64,000 bases of DNA, from assembly GCA_903875225.1 (NCBI GenBank), contig CAIQVJ010000024.1, positions 1 to 64,000 of the forward strand. Direction: 5' to 3'. Numbering within the stretch: position 1 is the first letter of the stretch; every line of letters starts with the position of its first letter. The DNA is from an uncultured Pseudomonadota bacterium. Its GTDB lineage: Bacteria > Myxococcota_A > UBA796 > SXON01. Under the pieces are notes generated by a model. The model did no database searches, was not told where the DNA came from, and was given only the letters and a program-made list of their open reading frames with translations. The position numbers and the translations under genes are program-made. Below, piece by piece: positions 1 through 9,138 of this stretch.

Positions 1-507
1 CCAATGGGCCGTCCAGGTGGAGCCCTCCGCGCCGTCCGCCGGGAAGGCGACGGTCGGCTCGTAGGTGCTGTCCGTCCACCCCGCCTGCACCGACCCACCG
101 TCGTAGGTGTTGGTGTAGGCATAGTGCACGTTCGAGACAGTGACGCCTGCAGCGTCACAAGTGAACGTCATCGACTGCTGACTGTCTGTGGTGTACCCGG
201 TGCCGGCGTAGCTCCCGTCGATCTCCATCACGACGGTGGGCCCGTCGATGCTCGTGATCGTGGACGACCAGGTGCCCGTGTAGTCGTACAGGTCGGCGTA
301 GTCGGGCGTGACCTCGTACTCGCGCACGCTCGTGGCCGTGACGAACCCGTAGAACGCCGGGCAGAGCCCGTCGGCATCCGTGTCGGTGTCGGCGTCGGTG
401 TCGGTGTCGGCGTCCGTGTCAGCGTCCGCATCGGCATTGTCGGAGTCGCCCTTCCCGTTTGACGGGGCGCAGGCGGGCAGGATGAGCATCAGGAGGAGTG
501 CGAGCAT
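1..507 (-). CDS. Surface lipoprotein with Asp-X linker, 3' end outside window
   Basis: Partial: the frame is open to the left edge, so only the N-terminal 169 residues are visible. The ATG at 507 begins a short lipoprotein signal peptide with lipobox LPAC (Cys13). Next come a charged spacer and a run of alternating Asp and Ala/Thr (about residues 26-46), then an ordinary-looking domain with Tyr/Thr-rich beta-strand character and Cys at about 49. I do not recognise that domain. The acidic run probably spaces a globular domain away from the outer membrane, as in many myxobacterial lipoproteins. Function unknown. The call of a lipoprotein is firm; anything more is inference. Confidence 0.75.
   Translation of the reverse strand, partial: MLALLLMLILPACAPSNGKGDSDNADADADTDADTDTDADTDTDADGLCPAFYGFVTATSVREYEVTPDYADLYDYTGTWSSTITSIDGPTVVMEIDGSYAGTGYTTDSQQSMTFTCDAAGVTVSNVHYAYTNTYDGGSVQAGWTDSTYEPTVAFPADGAEGSTWTAHW
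370..432 (-). repeat. Asp-Ala/Asp-Thr codon repeat
   Basis: On the minus strand this is a 6-bp-period run of GAC/GAT followed by GCx or ACx codons. It encodes about ten Asp-X dipeptides inside the lipoprotein above. It is a coding low-complexity linker, and its simple repeat structure makes length variation between strains likely. Confidence 0.8.
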
Positions 508-560
508 TTGACCAAGCTAACGCCCGGAGTGTAGCGTGCCACTCGTGGGGAGCCGGCTGC

Positions 561-1283
561 TCAACGCACCGCCTCCGGCGTCACCCGGTGGGCGTTCTCG
601 AGCCGGGACGCCTGCCAGTGAGCAGGGACCCCGTCGCCGTCGAGATCCTGCCAGCCGTTCACCGTGAAATCGACGCCGTCCGCGGAGACATCCACGCTGT
701 AGGTGCCCGTGACGAGGCCGTCCGGCCGCCACCCGATCTGCTGGTATTCGGGAGGGACGGCCGGGTCCTCGAACCGGACGGCCGCGCCGTTGAGCCCCGC
801 GAGCGGCCTCGGCCACAGCGGGACTGACACGAACTGGTCGAAAGCGGCCTCGTAGGCGAGCTCCGCGGTCTTCAAGCCGTTGACGTTGCCCGCCACCTCG
901 GCATCCACGAGTTGACGCCTCGCAGCCTCGCGCAGCGCGGGGGTGCTCCGGTGGAGCACAAAAACCTCCGAACTGCCCCCGTTCGGGCCCTCAAACACCA
1001 CGTCGTCGAGCAGGGTGTCGGGATCGCCGAACCGCAGGCAGTGGTAGGCAGACCGGCGGCCCCGTGTCGAGAACCGCAGGCAGCCGGTGGGGTCCATGAA
1101 CGTGGCAGAGGCGTCGTCCGCCTCGTTCGGCACGTTGACCCGCACCACCAGGACGCCTCGTGCGTCCCGCGCGATCGTGATCAGGGCCTTTCCCCCGACG
1201 TCCCAATCGCCCGTGTAGTCGAACGTGGTCACCGGGTCGACTCCCCTCGCCAGGGCCGTCGTGAGTACGCACCAGAGCAACAT
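561..1283 (-). CDS. Secreted protein with type IV pilin-like C-terminal half
   Basis: 240 residues, ATG start, with a short hydrophobic N-terminus (LLWCVLTTALA) that reads as a signal peptide. The first half has no recognisable domain and contains two Cys. From about residue 128 the sequence resembles the region after the transmembrane helix in deltaproteobacterial pilins: an Asn/Lys-Thr-Ala-Glu-x-Ala-Tyr segment (NGLKTAELAYEAAF), a Trp-Pro-rich loop, an IGWRPDG segment, and a final DLDGDGVPAHW strand typical of the pilin C-terminus. The prepilin N-terminal motif (GFTLIE) is absent. The pilin resemblance is my own recognition, unverified by search. Lies 76 nt downstream of the lipoprotein at 1360-1911 on the same strand. 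Confidence 0.6.
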   Translation of the reverse strand: MLLWCVLTTALARGVDPVTTFDYTGDWDVGGKALITIARDARGVLVVRVNVPNEADDASATFMDPTGCLRFSTRGRRSAYHCLRFGDPDTLLDDVVFEGPNGGSSEVFVLHRSTPALREAARRQLVDAEVAGNVNGLKTAELAYEAAFDQFVSVPLWPRPLAGLNGAAVRFEDPAVPPEYQQIGWRPDGLVTGTYSVDVSADGVDFTVNGWQDLDGDGVPAHWQASRLENAHRVTPEAVR

Positions 1284-1359
1284 GAGACCTCCGAAGACCG
1301 GGAGTAACCCAGGGAGACGGCCCCCCGTGTCACGGAGGCGCCGACGGGGCCGTGGTTGA

Positions 1360-1911
1360 CTACGGACCGCGAGGGATGGTGTTCATGTTGTGCGAGATGA
1401 TGTCGGTCACGTCCGCGAGTCGCGCGAGATCTCCGGATGGAACGCCAGTGACCACGAACTCGCGGGTGCAACCGGGCGTCGTGACCCGGTAGACGCTGCC
1501 ACCCTCGTCGTTGCCGTAGAGCGGATCCGACCCCTCGCATACCGCGCCGAAGAGCTCCTCGAGCCTGGTGATCCCCTCGGGCTTCACGCTCGAGAGATAC
1601 GCCCAGCGACCCGCGCCGGCGCCCTCTGCAGATTGGAGCAGGTAGTAACTGCCGTCACGGTAGACACGGCTCGTGTGAGCGGTGGGTTCTCCGGGCCTCG
1701 TCGACGGCGGCGTGTAGGCAACCATCTCGAGCAGCGGAACCTCGGCTCGATGGGCGGGGCTGAGCCCGTCCACCACAGGGGTGAGCTTCATCGACTTCTG
1801 GACGGGCGGCTCGTCCACGCTCGGCCCAGGCTGGGAGCAGCCCAGGGTCAGCCCCAGAAGGACCGCGGCGAGCAGCACCGTTGTGACCGGGCGCGTCATC
1901 CCTGCACGCAT
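1360..1911 (-). CDS. Hypothetical lipoprotein
   Basis: 183 residues. The N-terminus has Arg followed by a hydrophobic stretch ending in lipobox LTLGC (Cys about 25), so it is probably a lipid-anchored periplasmic or outer-membrane protein. ATG at 1911 was taken; ATG at 1899 also gives a complete signal peptide. The mature part has two further Cys (in AVCEGSD and TTPGCTRE) that could form a disulfide. No family recognised. It is divergent from the moxR operon, with a 130-nt gap between the starts. Confidence 0.6.
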   Translation of the reverse strand: MRAGMTRPVTTVLLAAVLLGLTLGCSQPGPSVDEPPVQKSMKLTPVVDGLSPAHRAEVPLLEMVAYTPPSTRPGEPTAHTSRVYRDGSYYLLQSAEGAGAGRWAYLSSVKPEGITRLEELFGAVCEGSDPLYGNDEGGSVYRVTTPGCTREFVVTGVPSGDLARLADVTDIISHNMNTIPRGP

Positions 1912-2041
1912 CGTGCGTCCAGATGAAAGCGAAGCGTGACGGAGTCATCGGCCATGAACGAACATAGCACTGCGGCGTCGACGTCGACCCTGGACCCGCC
2001 GGCGTGTGGACGCGGGGGGCGGGGGTCCTTAGGATCGCCGG

Positions 2042-3028
2042 GTGTCCTCCGCGGTGAACGACCCCGCTCCCGCGCAGCCCTCCCCGGGCGCCAACGTGGA
2101 TGCGGCGGCGGCCCGCGCCCTGCTTGGGGCGCTGCGGGACAGCCTGGAGACCGTCATCCGAGGGAAGCGCGAGGCGCTCGATCTCGTGCTCGCCGCCTGC
2201 GCAGCCGGGGGGCACGTCCTGCTCGAGGACATGCCCGGCACCGGGAAGACCACGCTGGCCCGGTCGCTCGCCCAGGCGATCGGCTGCGACTTCAAGCGCA
2301 TCCAGTTCACGCCAGACCTGCTGCCGGGCGACATCATCGGGAACAGCGTCTTCAACCAGCAGACCGGGCAGTTCCGCTTCCGGCGCGGGCCCATCTTCAC
2401 CAACATCCTCATCGCCGACGAGATCAACCGGGCGTCGCCCCGAACGCAGTCCGCCCTGTTGGAAGCGCTCGCAGAGCAACAGGTCTCCGTCGAGGGGCGC
2501 ACGCGGCCCTTGAACGCTCCGTTCCTGTGCATCGCCACGCAGAACCCGGTGGACCTCCACGGCACCTACCCGCTCCCCGAGGCCTCGCTGGACCGGTTCG
2601 CGGTCAAGCTCTCCCTCGGCTACGCGCCTGAGAGCGACGAGCGGGCCCTGGTGCAGCGTGGCGAGGCACCGGGCGCGCTCGCGGCGGTCGCGACGCCCGC
2701 CCAGATCGTCGCGCTGCAAGTCGCCGTCTCGCGGGTGATCATCGAGGACAGCGTCGCTGACTACATCGTGCGGCTCATCCGGGCCACCCGGCAGCACCCG
2801 AGCGTGCGAACCGGGGTGTCCACGCGCGGCGCGCAGCACCTTGCACGGCTGGCACGCGCCCGGGCGCTCGCCCGGGGTCGCGACTTCGTCGTGCCCGACG
2901 ACGTGCAGGGCCTCGCCGTCCCCGTGCTCGCGCACCGCTTGATGCTCGACACGCGGGCGCGGTACGCCGGGGCCGACCGGGTCGCGATCGTGCGCGAGAT
3001 CGTCGCCGCGGTCGCGCTGCCCCGGTGA
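2042..3028 (+). CDS. MoxR-family AAA+ ATPase
   Basis: 328 residues, GTG start. Shows the MoxR core: Walker A in EDMPGTGKTTLA (about residues 66-74), Walker B followed by the family signature ADEINRASPRTQSALLEAL (about 129-147), and sensor-1 region IATQNPVDLHGTYPLPEA. MoxR ATPases act as chaperones for maturation of partner proteins, often VWA or DUF58 proteins encoded next door. Here it is first in a three-gene operon; the next gene (DUF58) overlaps its stop by 4 nt (GTGA). No VWA-domain gene is present, so the partner is presumably the DUF58 protein. Confidence 0.95.
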   Translation: MSSAVNDPAPAQPSPGANVDAAAARALLGALRDSLETVIRGKREALDLVLAACAAGGHVLLEDMPGTGKTTLARSLAQAIGCDFKRIQFTPDLLPGDIIGNSVFNQQTGQFRFRRGPIFTNILIADEINRASPRTQSALLEALAEQQVSVEGRTRPLNAPFLCIATQNPVDLHGTYPLPEASLDRFAVKLSLGYAPESDERALVQRGEAPGALAAVATPAQIVALQVAVSRVIIEDSVADYIVRLIRATRQHPSVRTGVSTRGAQHLARLARARALARGRDFVVPDDVQGLAVPVLAHRLMLDTRARYAGADRVAIVREIVAAVALPR

Positions 3029-4308
3029 ACCCGGAGGGCCCGGGCGGCGCGCCGTTCGCCGAACCGCCGGCCAACCCCCCGATCCCGGTCCGTCGGCGCC
3101 GCCGCTGGTCGTTCCGGATGGAGGCGATTGATCACGGCTTCCTGCGGCGGCTCGACGATCGCTACCGGGGACGCTTCACGCCCGCCGGCCGTGCGGTGCT
3201 CTGGGGCAGCGTGGGGGCCACGACGATGCTGATCGGCGGGCTCTCGACGAACCTTGCCTACACCTTCGCGGCCTATGCAGCGGTGCTCGCGGGCGCGTGG
3301 GCGTCGGCGTTGCGCTCCCCGATCCGGGTGGCCGCCCGGCGCCGCCTCCCCCCGCCCGCCTCTGCGGGCGAGGTGTGGGCCTACGACGTGACGGTGGTGA
3401 ACCTCTCGCCGTCCACGCTGACGGACCTGCTGGTGGAGGAGCGGGCGCTGCCCGCAGAGCTCCGCCCGGTGGAAGAGCCGCCCGTGATCACCAGGCTGGA
3501 GCCCGGCGCAGAAGCCACGGTGCGGCTGAAGCTGCTCTGTCGGCGCCGCGGGATCTACGCGCTCGGTGCGCTCCAGATCACGTCTGCCGCGCCGTCCGGA
3601 CTGCTGAAGGCAGGCGTTCGCCTCCCGGTCGTCGACCGGGTGACCGTCTTCCCGGCGTTCAAGCCCCTCGAGCAGGCGGACATCCCCGTCGGCCGCACCC
3701 ACCAGCCGGGCGGGATCCCCCTCGCCTCCCAGGTCGGGGAGTCCACCGAGCTGCACGGGCTCCGTCCCTGGCGGGACGGGGATCGGACGCGCGACGTGAA
3801 CTGGAGCACCTACGCGCGCACCGGGCACCTCGTCGTCCGCGAGTTTCAACAGGAGTACTTCGCCCGCCTCGCGCTCGTCGTGGACATCGCGGCGCCGCGC
3901 GCCGGTGACGAGGTGGAGGTGGAGCGCGCCATCTCGCTCGGCGCAGCGATCACCGACGCGCTCGCCCGCCAGGACTTCCTGATCGACATCTTCGCCGCTG
4001 GGAACGCCGTCCACCGCTTCCCGGCCGGCCGCGCGGTGGAGGCCATGGACCACGTGCTCGATCTGCTGGCCGCGCTCGACTCCGGGTCGACGCTGGACAC
4101 CGGGGAACTCCTTTCGGCCCTGGAGCCCGAGACGCCGCGGCTTTCGGGCGTGTTCTTCGTGCTGACCGCCTGGGACGACCGGCGGGCCGCGCTCGTCCGC
4201 GCCGTTCAGCAGCTGGGCGTCGCGGTCCGCGTGATCTGCACGAACCCGCGCGCCATGGCGGTCGCCGGGGCTGAACTGCTCGGCGACGAGCTGCTCGTGC
4301 TGCCATGA
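3025..4308 (+). CDS. DUF58 domain membrane protein
   Basis: 427 residues, GTG start overlapping the moxR stop. A Pro/Arg-rich N-terminus precedes two adjacent transmembrane segments (about residues 53-92). A soluble region follows with the DUF58 signature: HGLRPWRDGDRTRDVNWSTY, then LVVREF. The C-terminal third has the Rossmann-like VWA-type fold expected of the family (LALVVDIAAPR). DUF58 proteins partner MoxR ATPases in envelope or stress-related complexes of poorly defined function. The next gene begins at an ATGA overlap. Confidence 0.92.
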   Translation: MNPEGPGGAPFAEPPANPPIPVRRRRRWSFRMEAIDHGFLRRLDDRYRGRFTPAGRAVLWGSVGATTMLIGGLSTNLAYTFAAYAAVLAGAWASALRSPIRVAARRRLPPPASAGEVWAYDVTVVNLSPSTLTDLLVEERALPAELRPVEEPPVITRLEPGAEATVRLKLLCRRRGIYALGALQITSAAPSGLLKAGVRLPVVDRVTVFPAFKPLEQADIPVGRTHQPGGIPLASQVGESTELHGLRPWRDGDRTRDVNWSTYARTGHLVVREFQQEYFARLALVVDIAAPRAGDEVEVERAISLGAAITDALARQDFLIDIFAAGNAVHRFPAGRAVEAMDHVLDLLAALDSGSTLDTGELLSALEPETPRLSGVFFVLTAWDDRRAALVRAVQQLGVAVRVICTNPRAMAVAGAELLGDELLVLP

Positions 4309-6218
4309 CGCCGAGCACGAACACCCGCTTCGACGCGCTCACGGCGAGGATGCCGGTCGCGGCGGCGCTCGTCCTCCACGGGGTGGCCGCGCAGCGATGG
4401 ATGCTCGCGGTCCCTGCCGCGATCGCGGTGTTGGCGAGCGCCCGGGCGGCGACGGATTCGAGGCCGGTCCGACTGACCGAAGGTCGGGCGTGGGGCGCTG
4501 CCCTGGTCGGCGGAGCGGTAGGCGCCGCGATCGGCACCGTCGCGCCGATGCCGACCGGCGCCTTCCCGATGGTCCCCTACTCCGCGGTCTGCGGCGCGGG
4601 CGTGGGGCTGGCCGTGTACCTCTCCTACGCGCAGGCCTGGGTGTATGCCTGGATCGCCGCCTTCCTCGTCGCCATCCTCGGGGCGCAGGGGGATCTGGAC
4701 GCGCCGACGGTGGCCGTGGAGGCGGGAGCCGCGGCGGTGTCCCTCGGCTGCTTCCTCTACCGGTCGCGGGTCCCACTCTCGGCGCGGCTGGCGGGCTTCC
4801 TCGCGTTTGTCGCCGTCGGCGCCGTCGTCGGCGGAACGGCGGTCTCCGCCGCCCAGGGGGCCGTGGCGCGCGCGACGGAGGGGTGGATCTCCGGCGAGAT
4901 CTTCGCGGCGGGCTTCGGGTTCGCCGGCAGTATCGACCTCGCCCCGAACTCGGCGGTGAACCTGAGCGACCGTGTCGTGCTCGAGCTCACCGGGCGGGCC
5001 CCGGACCGTCTCCGGCTGGGCATCCTCGACGTGTTCGACGGGACTTCGTGGACGCGCGCGGCCCCGGTCGCCGAGCCTGCCGCCGAACCCGCAGCGGCGC
5101 AACGGTCCCCCGACGAGCGCCGCATCGAGGTCGGCGCACACCAGACCTTCCGGCCGTACGTCCCCTCGCCGCCCGGCGCCCGGACGGTGGACGGCGCCCC
5201 GGTCCTCCTCGACCCCGCGGGCCTCCTTCCCGGGTCCCTCGACTCGGGCGAGCAGTGGGAGATCGGGTGGACGGACTCGCCCCCCGATGATCCGCCCGGG
5301 CCCGATGCCACCGCGCTGCCCGAGGATCTGCGCGCGCAGCTTCTGCCGCTCACTGCGCCGCTGGTTCCCCCGGGGGCCGACGCAGGCGCGACCGCCTCCG
5401 CCCTGGAGGCGTACCTCTCGACCCGGTTCCAGTACTCCCCCGTCGCGAAGCTGGGGGGCGACGCGCCGCCCCTCATCGTGCTGCTCCGTGATCACCGCCC
5501 CGCCTACTGCATCTACTTCGCCTCCGCGATGGCGGCGATGCTCCGGGTGGAGGGCATCCCCTCGCGGCTCGTGACCGGCTACCTCGTGGAGCCTCCGAAC
5601 GACCTCTCCGGCCGGGCGCTGGCCCGCGAACGCGACGCCCACGCCTGGGTGGAGGCCTGGATCCCCGAACGGCATGCCTGGATCGCCTATGATCCCACAC
5701 CGGACCGGGAGGCCGAGCCCGAGCCCACCGGCCTCGACTTGCTCCGGCAGGCCATCGCGGAGTGGCTGGAGTGGCAGGCGTTCCGCTTCGAAGCCCAGCC
5801 CGTGCAGTTCATCAAGGATCTGCTGCTCTCCTGGCAGACCGGGGGCCTGCTCGGGCTGGCGGTCGGGTACGCGGCGCTCCAGCGCTGGCGCCAACGGGGC
5901 AACGAGGGCGCCGCCGCCTTCGACACCCGTTCCGCCGACCCGCGGCTCGGACCGATCTACCTGCGTTATCGAAAGGCACTCCGACAGGCGGGGGTGGCGA
6001 CGGGGCGCTCGGACAGCGAGGAGGCGCTGCTCGTGGCGCTGGAGAACGCGAGGGGGCCAGCGCTGCGCGCCGCGGCGGAGCGGTTCCTCGAGGCCTATCA
6101 GCGCGCGCGCTTCCGGGGCGATGTCGTCGACGTGGAGGCGGAGCTGGCGGCAGTAGAGGCGGGGGCGCGGAGCCGGGGCGAGCTGCCACCCCGGTCCGGT
6201 CCCCCATCTGGCTCCTGA
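4305..6218 (+). CDS. TgpA-like transmembrane transglutaminase-core protein
   Basis: 637 residues, ATG overlapping the DUF58 stop (ATGA). Six or so N-terminal transmembrane segments (to about residue 205) lead to an extracytoplasmic domain with the transglutaminase/protease core. Cys402 (in AYCIYFA), His446 (in DAHAWVEAW) and Asp463 (in AYDPTPD) form the expected catalytic triad. A short C-terminal hydrophobic stretch (GGLLGLAVGYAAL) and a cytoplasmic DUF4129-like tail follow. This is the usual third partner of MoxR-DUF58 operons. Substrate unknown; probably a periplasmic peptide or protein cross-linking or cleavage activity. Confidence 0.92.
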   Translation: MTPSTNTRFDALTARMPVAAALVLHGVAAQRWMLAVPAAIAVLASARAATDSRPVRLTEGRAWGAALVGGAVGAAIGTVAPMPTGAFPMVPYSAVCGAGVGLAVYLSYAQAWVYAWIAAFLVAILGAQGDLDAPTVAVEAGAAAVSLGCFLYRSRVPLSARLAGFLAFVAVGAVVGGTAVSAAQGAVARATEGWISGEIFAAGFGFAGSIDLAPNSAVNLSDRVVLELTGRAPDRLRLGILDVFDGTSWTRAAPVAEPAAEPAAAQRSPDERRIEVGAHQTFRPYVPSPPGARTVDGAPVLLDPAGLLPGSLDSGEQWEIGWTDSPPDDPPGPDATALPEDLRAQLLPLTAPLVPPGADAGATASALEAYLSTRFQYSPVAKLGGDAPPLIVLLRDHRPAYCIYFASAMAAMLRVEGIPSRLVTGYLVEPPNDLSGRALARERDAHAWVEAWIPERHAWIAYDPTPDREAEPEPTGLDLLRQAIAEWLEWQAFRFEAQPVQFIKDLLLSWQTGGLLGLAVGYAALQRWRQRGNEGAAAFDTRSADPRLGPIYLRYRKALRQAGVATGRSDSEEALLVALENARGPALRAAAERFLEAYQRARFRGDVVDVEAELAAVEAGARSRGELPPRSGPPSGS

Positions 6219-6267
6219 TCCGGGTGGCTGCGGACCGCCGGGGGGCGGTGGCCGGCGCGGCAGCCGC

Positions 6268-7424
6268 TTATGACGTCGCCTTCGGCGCCGACTGGCCTGG
6301 GCCGAGCACCACCCAACCCAACCCCAGCAGCGCGGCGACGGGCACGAGGGAGACCACGCCACGCCACACGGGCTGGATGCCGAGTTCATCGAGATGAGCC
6401 CACTGCTCAGGGTAGCACACCAGGGCAGCCCCGAGCCCCGTCAGGACCAGGCCCAGAAGCGCCTTCTGGCGCGCATTCGGCTGCTCCGGTGGCGCGCTGC
6501 GGTACCGTCGAAGCTGCACTTCCAGCGCCCAGACGACGACCGGGATCACCAGGGTCATGCTGTGCGACCAGATTCGTGGCAACGCAACGATGGACGCGAC
6601 GGTGCCGACGACGATGAGGTCGTCCGTGTCCATCAGCCGCCGGCGGGCGTAGGCCACCGCGATCCCGGTGACGACGACGAGGATCATCAGCGGGGAGCTC
6701 GTCGCACCCATCGCCCTGAGCGCGCCATCGATGCCGACCGCCTGGCAGGGGCCGAACGCCTGATTCGCCGCGAGCATGTCCCGGAGGGTCCAGGGCGGGA
6801 TGGCGAGGGACACCAGCACCGTCGCGGTTGCTGCCAGGAGCGCAGCAAAACGGGCGGAGCTTCCATCGCGGGACCGCATGCCCGCGAACACAGCGAGGGC
6901 GGGGAGTGTGACCGGCTTGGCCATCAGGCCCACCCCGAGGAGCACCCCGGCGGTAAGCGGAGAAGCGGGCCACAGAAGGAGGCCTGCCAGCGTCGCGCCG
7001 GAGGAGCCGACTGAAGGGTTGCCCACCGCCAGGCCAGCCAGGATCGGCGGGGCCGCCACAGCGATCACGATCGTCGCGGCCAGGCGGGTCGAGGGAGCCA
7101 ACGCCAGACGGGCAGTGGCGACCCAGGCGCACATGGCCCCTCCGACAACGTTGAGGACGCGCAACGCCACCGCGGCACCCTCAGAGCCCAACTGGCGTGG
7201 GCGAACACCCAGAAAGACGCGAGCGCCGGTGTGTAGATGTACCGCGGTTCAGCATAGGGTGACCCTCCCTTCAGCGCGAGCGCCACGCCGCGCGCGAGGT
7301 CCGCCTCGTCACTGCCTCCATTCCGGATCTCGGGCGCGAACCGTACCACCAGCACCAACAAGACCAGGAGTGCTGGAAGCGCGGGCGGCCAGCGGGCGGT
7401 CCGGGGGAGCTCCGTGGGCGGCAT
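6268..7424 (-). pseudogene. GT87-like membrane glycosyltransferase, frameshifted
   Basis: Two minus-strand frames join into one plausible protein of about 385 residues. The 5' part starts at ATG 7424 (MPPTELPRTARW), has a transmembrane segment and then GGSDEADLARG and a SPYAEPRYIYTP segment typical of the first loop of DUF2029/GT87 polyprenol-linked mannosyltransferases. After SFWVFAHASWAL the family-like sequence continues in the other frame (GSEGAAVALRVLNVVGG) with about eight more membrane segments. The two frames differ as if one base were missing near 7185-7205. Read alone, the 3' part has only a TTG start and lacks the first loop. Either a true pseudogene or an assembly/sequencing error. 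Family assignment is moderate. Confidence 0.65.
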
Positions 7425-7554
7425 GGCGCCATCATAACGGTGTACCGCGGACGCGAGCGCCGTCACCGCCCCCTCGGGCCTTGTCGCCGCGTCCCACACC
7501 GGCACGAAAGCACGGGCATCGCTTCGCGCCCACCCCGGGGCTAAGTGGCTCCCC

Positions 7555-9021
7555 ATGCCAGGCAGCCTGCTCGTCCTCGCCCTCTCGGGCGTCTCCACCA
7601 CCCCCACCGTCACCTTCGCCAGCACGCAACCCCTGGGGCAACCGGACTACTACGGCGTCAGCCTCTCACACGGGGACGTGAACGGCGATGGCTACGTGGA
7701 CGTGCTCATCGGCGCCTCCCAGGCGGACGGCGCGACGCCGGGTGACTGGGCCGGTGCGGTCTACATCTTCCACGGCAGCGCGTCCGGCTTCGCGGCCAGC
7801 CCGGACACAACGCTCACCGGCGTCGGCCCCGGGGACCAGCTTGGGCTGAGCGCGGCGGTCGTCGGAGACGTCGACGGGGATGGCTATGACGACGTCGCCG
7901 TCGGGGCCTACACGGCGGACCAGCGCGGACGTGTGTCCCTGCATCTGGGGTCGCCCTCGGGGATCAACCCCATGCCGGCCGCGCAGTTCACCGGTGAAAA
8001 CACCGGCGACGTCCTCTTTCCCGTGTTCCCCGCCGGCGACGTGGACGGGGATGGCTACGCGGACTTCCTCCTCGAAGAGGTGGGGTACGCCAGCGGTGCG
8101 GGTCGTGTGCGCCTGTACCTCGGCTCCGCGGACGGCCCGCCCGCCACGCCCAGCCAGACGTTCACCGGGGAGGGCCCGGGCGACCTCCTCGGATCCTGTG
8201 TGCCCGGCGACTTCGACATGAACGGTGACGGGTTCGACGACGTCGTGATCGGACGTTCACCCTGGAACGGGTACGTCGGCCAGGCGCTGGTGTTCCAGGG
8301 GTCGGCGACCGGACTCTCCGCGACGCCGGTGGCGACCCTCTCGGGCGACGGGGTCGCGCTGGCGTTCGGAGGGGCCGCGGCGAGCGCGGGCGACGTGGAC
8401 GGAGACGGCTACGATGACGTCCTCGTGGGGGCGATCGGAGACGCGGAGCTGCGAGGCCATGTCTACCTCTACCCCGGGTCGGCGACCGGACTCTCCACGA
8501 CGCCTGCGGCGACCCTCGTCGGCGGCGCGGCCAACGCCCTGCTCGGGCTCGCGATGGCCGGCGCAGGAGACGTGAACCACGACGGCTACGGCGACGTCAT
8601 CCTGGGAGCCACGGGGCCGGAGGCGGAGAAGACAGGCCATGCCTTCGTGTTCCTCGGGACTTCCGCAGGGCTCTCCCAGACCCCCGGCACAGTGCTCGAT
8701 GGCAGGGCGGCCGACGACTTCTTCGGGTCGAACGTCACCGGGGCGGGGGACCTCGACGGCGACGGCAACGACGACGTGCTGGTCTCCAGCCCGGGAGCGG
8801 CCACCGTGACGGCATACGGCGGCTACGGCCCCGGCGGCGAGGACACCGGCGCGGATTCCGGCGGGGACACCGGGGCCGACTCCGGACAGGACACGAGCGC
8901 CGACACTGCAGGCCGGCTCCCGAACGACACACAGCCGGGCTGCGGGTGCGTCACCACCACCTCGACCGGCACCGGGATGATCGGCCTCGGCCTCCTGGTA
9001 CTGGCGCTCCGCCGCAGGTGA
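7555..9021 (+). CDS. Seven FG-GAP repeat surface protein with CGC-type C-terminal tail
   Basis: 488 residues. A short hydrophobic N-terminus is followed by seven repeats of the type GDVDGDGYDDVxVGA (first at about residue 38), which is exactly enough for a seven-bladed integrin-alpha-like propeller with calcium loops. A Thr/Asp/Ser-rich linker (EDTGADSGGDTGADS) precedes the tail: GCGC, a short Thr-rich stretch, a hydrophobic segment and a final Arg-Arg-Arg. That tail has the layout of the MYXO-CTERM sorting signal (Cys motif, membrane span, basic end), so the protein is probably processed and retained at the cell surface. Ligand unknown. Confidence 0.85.
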   Translation: MPGSLLVLALSGVSTTPTVTFASTQPLGQPDYYGVSLSHGDVNGDGYVDVLIGASQADGATPGDWAGAVYIFHGSASGFAASPDTTLTGVGPGDQLGLSAAVVGDVDGDGYDDVAVGAYTADQRGRVSLHLGSPSGINPMPAAQFTGENTGDVLFPVFPAGDVDGDGYADFLLEEVGYASGAGRVRLYLGSADGPPATPSQTFTGEGPGDLLGSCVPGDFDMNGDGFDDVVIGRSPWNGYVGQALVFQGSATGLSATPVATLSGDGVALAFGGAAASAGDVDGDGYDDVLVGAIGDAELRGHVYLYPGSATGLSTTPAATLVGGAANALLGLAMAGAGDVNHDGYGDVILGATGPEAEKTGHAFVFLGTSAGLSQTPGTVLDGRAADDFFGSNVTGAGDLDGDGNDDVLVSSPGAATVTAYGGYGPGGEDTGADSGGDTGADSGQDTSADTAGRLPNDTQPGCGCVTTTSTGTGMIGLGLLVLALRRR

Positions 9022-9138
9022 CGACGGCCGCGACTGCTGCGGTTCCCGGCCAGTTCGATCCGCCCACGGTGGCGAGCTCCCCGCCCGGACGTCGCGTTCG
9101 GCCGTGCCTTGGGGTACAGCGGAGTCCTCCTTTCCCCC

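Noticed and set aside
370..432. Possible CRISPR or minisatellite
   Set aside because: 6-bp coding repeat for Asp-X dipeptides, with no spacers.
6268..7191. TTG-started complete membrane gene
   Set aside because: The upstream frame supplies the missing family-like first helix and loop, so a frameshifted longer gene is more likely.
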